Shown here in pieces: positions 58,997 through 64,000 of a stretch of DNA of 64,000 nt. The stretch is taken from NCBI GenBank assembly GCA_032988165.1, contig JANTQF010000052.1, positions 95,103 to 159,102 of the forward strand. The letters are read 5' to 3'. The stretch's first letter is position 1, and each line of letters begins with the position of its first letter. A program made the translations under genes and the position numbers. Under the pieces are notes generated by a model that was given only the letters and a program-made list of their open reading frames with translations, searched no databases and had not been told where the DNA came from. The DNA is from Emmonsiellopsis sp. PD_33. Lineage: Eukaryota; Ascomycota; Eurotiomycetes; Onygenales; Ajellomycetaceae.

Positions 58997-59514
58997 TAGA
59001 CTGGCCACTGGGACCATGTAAATATATATATACTTACCTAGTCACTCATTTTTCATTAATAGTTAGTCCCATTTCATACATGTTTTATCACTTTTCCTGC
59101 ATGGTCCCATTTGGTCCCACAGGCATAAAATTAAACCAAACCAAATCAAACAGGACCATGTAGTTTAGTCCCATTATAAACTAAAATATTTTATATTTTA
59201 AATAAGTTAAAATGTATTTTAAATGACTTTTTAAAACTAGGAAATTTTTAATCCAATTTTCACCCTGGAAATCTAGGAAAATTCCCTAAACAGTATACTA
59301 AAAATAGTAGTTTTTTGCCAAGAAATGCCAAGAAGTGACATGGAAGTATCATGGAATAATCCTAGTCATGTTTGATCCCATTTTAAATTAAAAAGGTTGG
59401 TCATTTTACCTGTTTTAAAATTTAAAATCATGTTTTAGTCACTCATGTGTGACTAAAATCAAACCAAATCAAACTAAACATGCATGAAAATTCATGGTCT
59501 CAGCAGCCAGTCTA
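58997..59514. mobile_element. hAT-like MITE, copy 2 (518 bp)
   Basis: Same length, ends and internal sequence as the copy at 57440, in the same orientation, with scattered transition differences. It is flanked by a different perfect 8-bp duplication, GCTCTAAC (58989-58996 and 59515-59522). The distinct flanks show two independent insertions rather than a tandem duplication. Confidence 0.88.
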
Positions 59515-60141
59515 GCTCTAACTGTTGGAAATTCATTGAAAAATACCTTCTTAAAGACTTTTTAGTTTTCCTTAGTTGGATATTTTAATGCTTTTATTAA
59601 TAGAGGATTTCTCTCTAACCATTTCTCTACCTTCTCTATTAATAGAATATTAATTACTGAAAGTAAATCCTTCATTAGAACTTAGCTCTCAGTTACTTTC
59701 TTTCCTCTTAATTTAAATTCAAGCTTTATTAACCATCTTCTTGCTGATTGCTCATCCTCTCCTGAGAATGTTCCATATATGAAGAAGGTTGGAAATTAAC
59801 CTACTATATTTAGTAACTTATTATCTTACTCTTCTTTCTTCCTTTAATTAGCTCATTCTTTACTACTTTGTCTATTAGGCTTCTTAACTACTATTTATAG
59901 AATATTATAGAGGATATAGTTCCTATGGTTCTATCTGTATTCTTCTTGACCCTTTAGATATAGTGTCCTTAGAGTCTGATCTAACTTTACTGTTGAATTC
60001 AATCTAACTCTACTAACTATTTATCTGTTTACTGTTCTTTCTCTGCTTGATTGCCTTGGGGATTGAAGATGTTCTTTAATAATAGATGAGACTCCTTAGT
60101 TTAAGGTGTAGAAGCTATTGGCTTCTAAAGTAGCAGGCATC

Positions 60142-60412
60142 AAAAAGAGATGGATGTGGTGATGTGATGTTATTACCTGCTTGATAATATTATGTGAGAA
60201 TGAGATTAATGATATGATTGAGGAAATACCTCAACTGGTTGGAATGGATTGAAAATCATGGATGTCATTGATTCTGCTAACTAAAAGAGGAGAGGAAAAC
60301 ATTCTGGTTTTAAAAAGTAAACAAAAATAAACAAACTGGGTGGTAAAGGGAAGTAATCATGCTGGGTAAGATATTGGGGGAAACTGCCATCTGCTTGGTG
60401 GTGCCTTCTTCT
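60142..60412 (-). repeat. Right terminal repeat of the outer element (5' LTR)
   Basis: Partner of 43225-43497. It carries more T/A at places where the left copy keeps C/G (for example GTGGTGATG against GTGGCGATG), so it is the more heavily mutated copy. It is followed directly by CTCGT, which holds the first CpG to the right of the block. Confidence 0.7.
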
Positions 60413-60417
60413 CTCGT

Positions 60418-61104
60418 TAGCGACCCCGTGACTGGTTTGGGCAATCCCAACCTCTCGATTTTTGATATTCCATCTTGAATTTGCTTTTCCCAGGTGAATC
60501 CAGCTCATCCTCTGTCCCACGCCATCAGGGTTTAATTTATTTTTCTTGGGTAGTAGTTACGAGTACCAATATTTTCAAGTTGTCTTGATACTTCGAGCTT
60601 GGGCCTTGACAGCTCTGGGAGCTGCCCGTCCAGATAAATAGCCCTTCTGCAACCCGTATCAAACGCCAGGAAGTGTGATCCAAATCATCGAAGGTAAACC
60701 CAGCCGACAATATCCATGTCCAAGGTTGTTAGTCTGAGTTAACCCACCTACTGACATGCCTTTTTCCGTTAGCTCTACGGGTATCCTGCTACGGAGAGCT
60801 TGACTGAAGGTCACCAAGCGAACCTATCGTCTTAAAAGCCTCAAACTTGAAGTAAGTGATTTAGTCGTATTTTTCCTCTATGAAAACGTCTCGCAGTGTG
60901 GATTGAGCCAATGATTCGCGTGTGGTTTGAGGCATTTTACTGTCCATTTTCGTATTTGCTAATGGCATCATAGTTCTGTTCATATGGGCTCCCAATAATT
61001 AATCACCAAGAAACTAGCCGCTTGCTTGCTTGTTTGCTCCCTGTTGAAACGAAACCCAAATAGCAGTTTCGATATCGGCTATAATCGCACTTTTGACCCC
61101 CGCC
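60418..61104. other. Promoter-side flank of the Mpv17-family gene
   Basis: Normal CpG content resumes immediately. No other gene is supported. Confidence 0.55.
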
Positions 61105-62253
61105 ATGTCGCTAGTTGCCATCTCAAAGATAACAGTGCAGTCCGTCGCAGTCAATGCGTGTTCAAATACGATTGCCCAGGTAATATCGGCATATCGGCAT
61201 GATGTAAGTTTTTATCTTAACCCCTCAGTTGGCTTTCTTGTCATCCTTAGGGGTCATCCGATGCTGGCGGACTAATGTCACGGTGGATATTTTCATATCC
61301 CACATGGACTTCCGCTGTTGGCAAACCCCAGATGAAATGAAGTGATATCCCTTTTTGAGTACACTCCGGATTTCTTCGTCTTTTATGGCCCTTAGCCTTA
61401 TGGTTTGCAGCATCAAAACCCCCTGAATTTTCGAATATAGCGGCTAACGGATATGCTGCGGCATTTATGCCCGCCGGCGATTGTCGTTGAGCAAAGACGC
61501 CCATAACTTTAGACCATGCACAATCTCTCCGTTTCATGATTTGCACGTTGATCACAACACCTTTTATGGTTTTGTGGCAGGAATATCTTGAAGCCAAATT
61601 CCCCGGATCTCATGATGTTCATGCAGAGGCCTCCATGGCGCTTCCAGGCAAGGACCAACAGTCGGTGAAGCGGGAAAGCCCCGGCAAATCCAGCAGCGAG
61701 CGGGAGGAAGAACAGAAGGCAAATCCACTGCAAAAACTGAATGTTCGAAATACCGTTGTCAAGATTATGATAGATCAGACGGTGGGTGCCGTATGGATGA
61801 CCGTTTTATTCATCGTCACCATTTCAGCCTTGCAGGGACAAGATGCTGCGGCCATCAAACAGTCTGTATACAAGGTAAGGTTGCCCCCATAAACCGCGAA
61901 ATATGTTTATTTCACCCACAATGCTCGCCAATTCCTTTCTTCCATCCTGTCTCAACTGCTGCTTCTTTTTATGTCCTCTCCACTCCGAACTTGACTTTGG
62001 CCCCATGCGCTAGCCCCGGCATTTACTATAGCTATATAGCTATAGTTGCACCATTCGTCACTTCAAGCGCCCCCAAAGCTAATAATAAATGTCCCTCTAG
62101 GATCTTATCCCCATCATGACTGCCGGGTTGAAACTCTGGCCAATGGTATCCGTGGTATCATTCACAATAGTGCCTCCGGAGAAGAGAATATTAGTCGGGA
62201 ACATATTCGGGATGCTCTGGGGCATATACCTTAGTCTTATTACTGAGGGCTGA
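61105..62253 (+). CDS. Mpv17/PMP22-family membrane protein, 209 aa
   Basis: Exons are 61105-61203, 61497-61874 and 62101-62253, all phase 0. The first exon (SLVAISKITVQSVAVNACSNTIAQVISAYRHD) and the second (ITLDHAQSLRFMICTLITTPFMVLWQEYLEAKFPG) join to a typical family N-terminus. The last exon carries the family signature LKLWPMVSVVSFTIVPPEKRILVGN and GMLWGIYLSLI. About four hydrophobic segments are expected. Members sit in inner mitochondrial or peroxisomal membranes and act in channel-like or stress roles; which organelle applies here is not evident. Between the second and third segments is a ~35-residue charged insertion (PGKDQQSVKRES...EREEEQ) facing one side. Introns of 293 and 226 bp are much longer than elsewhere in the window. 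The first could conceal a small exon or insertion. Confidence 0.85.
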
Positions 62254-63299
62254 TGGCCCTCCCGCGCAATTCCCGGCGGCATGGAACCCGCGGTGCATTT
62301 GGGGGTGCTTGGATATGGAATGTGACCCAGGTTGATTGGGGCCGGTATGTACCTACAGTACTGCGGATATACGGCCTTTTTGATGGCGGGAATATCACCC
62401 GCGGTCTAGGCCGATGTCAGGTGGTGTTGGTGAGCTCACAAAGCTCATATGCGTATCTGGGAGTATGGCCCCCGCTACAGCATCTCGATTTGGGATTATT
62501 GGCTTTCCCCCTTGCTCTTCGAGGATGAAGAGGCAACATGGTCCTCTAGCTCTCATGCACAATAAAGCCCGCCCTTACATTTCCCCCAGTCCTTGCAGAA
62601 GCAGTACTAGTCATTTGGAACCTTTTTGCATTCTGGCATTGGGAATGTCCAAAAATAGTTTTTGTCAGCAGAGGTAATACTTTGGTCATACAGGTGTAGT
62701 AAATTCTATGTCAAACGGGGACTCATGTTTTCATAATGCGTATGCTCACCTCTTCGAGCGGGCCGCGAACGAGGTCTTGAAAATCGAAGCGATTCCCGTT
62801 GTGTTATCTATACTTTCATACTCCTTTCGATTTTGGGTTACACGCGGGCTGAAAAGGAAGCGTGTTATTATATCAGCAGACATAATGGTTTTTTTTTTCT
62901 TGGCTTATTATTTTCAGCGGGTGTTTCGTACTTTTAATTAGTAAGTCTATCTACTCTGTGTCTAAATCTATCCCCCCCCCCTTCTTCTTGCTAGATATGC
63001 TCCTCATGTACTTGCACCTTTCATCACTCCCTAATTCACCTACTCACACCCGATACCTGCACACCCATCCCCCATCCCCAACCACCCTTTCTCATGAATC
63101 CAACACAAAACCCAATCCCAGCACCTCCCGCCCCTCCAAAACCGCCGTGAATATGACCAAATCTGGATAAATTCCGCAACCCCCCCCCGCCCCTCTCACC
63201 TCTTTGCGCAGCAAACTCAAATCGACCGGCCACCAGCCACAGCCATCCCATCCCCTGTCCCGTCTGTCTACATTACACAGCACAGCACGGGCAGCAGCA
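62254..63299. other. Intergenic, no gene recognised
   Basis: Downstream flank of the Mpv17-family gene with T9-10 and C9-10 runs (near 62889, 62972 and 63180). Small frames lack motifs. Confidence 0.5.
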
Positions 63300-63385
63300 G
63301 TGTGTAAACCGAATCCATCGATTCCGAATCGAATTCGAATTGGCCGAATTCCCTGAATCCGAATCGAATTTGGAATCGATTCAAA
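63300..63385. repeat. GAATCGAATT-rich simple sequence at an isochore edge
   Basis: Repeated CGAATC/GAATTCG/ATCGATTC words, all rich in CpG and largely self-complementary, fill this stretch. Immediately to the right CpG disappears and AT content jumps. Confidence 0.7.
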
Positions 63386-64000
63386 TCAGGTGATTTTGAA
63401 ATCTTAGTAATATATTATGTAATATATATCATTATAACCAGAATTTTATGCTGAGTTCAAATATGAAATCAGTTTTTAGAAAAGTCTAATATTAATAGAG
63501 ATATAATGAAAATGAATAGTAAAGAAAAAAGTTATTAATTAGTTTAGAAAGGTTAGATTTTTAGCTATATAATAAAGATATTTATATATATTCTTGTTTG
63601 GGTGATATATTAAGATATTTTAATTTAATAAAGATATTATTATTTTAATAATTAGCCCTAATCTTTATAAATATCTTAAGTTATTATCCTTTAATATAGT
63701 AAATCTTTCTTATACATAGAATAACTCTACCAATATTAATCCTATGAAAATTTTTCAAAGAGACAAAGTTATAGAGTTTGAAAAGAGCTTTAAAATGAAC
63801 TAGTTTCCATCCTTATAATATTAATATTGATGGAGATAGAAGAAGTTAAACATAAAAAGTAAAATTAAACTTAGAAAAATCAAAAGAATGACAGTTATAA
63901 AAGAAGATAAGTAGAGAATAAGTGAGAAAAAATGAAAAAACAAAGGAAAAATCAAAAGAATGACAGTTATAAAAGGAGATAAGTAGAGAATAAGTGAGAA
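63386..64000. other. Start of a second AT-rich, CpG-free block
   Basis: The sequence is dominated by A/T with no CpG that I could see. No coding motif is recognisable. Composition matches the 43.2-60.4 kb block, so this is probably the edge of another decayed transposon. It runs off the window. Confidence 0.65.
63875..64000. repeat. 72-bp tandem repeat, at least 1.75 units
   Basis: The unit starting AAAAATCAAAAGAATGACAG at 63875 recurs at 63947 with one visible difference (AAGAAG against AAGGAG). The array is cut by the window end. Confidence 0.85.

Larger units (their letters stand above)
43225..60412 (-). mobile_element. Nested, decayed Ty3/Gypsy retroelement block (outer element)
   Basis: 17.2 kb of AT-rich DNA bounded by ~271-bp direct repeats and flanked by CTCGT on both sides (43220-43224, 60413-60417). 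Pol relics on the minus strand run in Gypsy order from high to low coordinate: RT (~55.5 kb), RNase H (54.6 kb), integrase (53.9 kb). Hence the 5' end is on the right. All frames are broken by many TAG/TAA codons, so nothing here can be functional. Inserted in it are a second LTR element (45006-50574) and two MITEs (57440-57957, 58997-59514). Even after removing these, ~10.6 kb remains, which is long for one Gypsy element, so further unrecognised insertions are likely. I saw no CpG from ~43246 to 60414. Confidence 0.8.

Noticed and set aside
60281..60520. 79-codon minus-strand frame spanning the right edge of the outer element
   Set aside because: It crosses the junction between transposon repeat and host DNA, so it cannot be an ancestral gene.
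1..64000. tRNA, rRNA and CRISPR-like arrays
   Set aside because: Several GGTTCGA-like strings were inspected (for example near 16376 and 31433), but none sits in a cloverleaf. No regular spacer-repeat array was seen; the only tandem repeats are microsatellites and the 72-bp unit at the right end.

Overview
This window is nuclear DNA of a filamentous ascomycete. Genes carry several short introns (47-95 bp, GT...AG, with CTAAC/CTGAC-like branch points). The protein set is typical of Eurotiomycetes: SRP receptor alpha, Yif1, a Gyp7-type TBC protein, a Zn2Cys6 regulator and an Mpv17/PMP22 protein. GC-balanced gene DNA is cut by a sharply bounded AT-rich block of Ty3/Gypsy relics, as has been described for Blastomyces-type Onygenales. 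I therefore infer Onygenales (Ajellomycetaceae-like), but no single gene proves it.

Layout. 0-6.8 kb: sparse DNA with a two-exon orphan gene (1392-1973, +) and a gene with a Copia-Pol-type beta-barrel (4345-5183, -). 6.8-10.5 kb: a divergent housekeeping pair, SRP receptor alpha (-) and YIF1 (+), sharing a 419-bp promoter; both act in the early secretory pathway. 11-21.4 kb: an accessory stretch with three diverged members of one uncharacterised fungal family (all -), an F-box/ankyrin gene (+) between the first and second, and a 505-bp foldback element. 22-28.2 kb: a metallophosphoesterase, a VOC/glyoxalase-fold protein and a five-exon Zn2Cys6 transcription factor (all -). 28.2-34.1 kb: a gene desert. 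34.1-36.9 kb: a five-exon GYP7-like Rab-GAP (-). 38.4-42.6 kb: two tandem genes related to Rieske non-haem iron oxygenases (+).

43.2-60.4 kb is an AT-rich block of nested, decayed retroelements in which I saw essentially no CpG. Its outer layer has ~271-bp terminal repeats and a candidate 5-bp target duplication. A second, clearly bounded Gypsy element (254-bp LTRs, TSD GTTAT) sits inside it, as do two 518-bp MITEs with perfect 8-bp target duplications (hAT-like). 61.1-62.3 kb holds an Mpv17/PMP22-family gene (+). From about 63.38 kb a second AT-rich, CpG-free block begins and runs off the window.

The most interesting signal is the tandem Rieske pair. The first protein keeps the mononuclear-iron histidine motif but has lost the Rieske cluster segment. 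The second keeps a perfect Rieske cluster and an N-terminal membrane anchor but has lost the iron-binding motif. The two are complementary halves of one enzyme. Other points of interest are the CpG-free block whose edges coincide with its target duplication, the MITE pair, the foldback element with a hairpin in each arm, and the three paralogues with an eroded nucleotidyltransferase-like core. All exon structures were read by eye from frame, phase and splice motifs.
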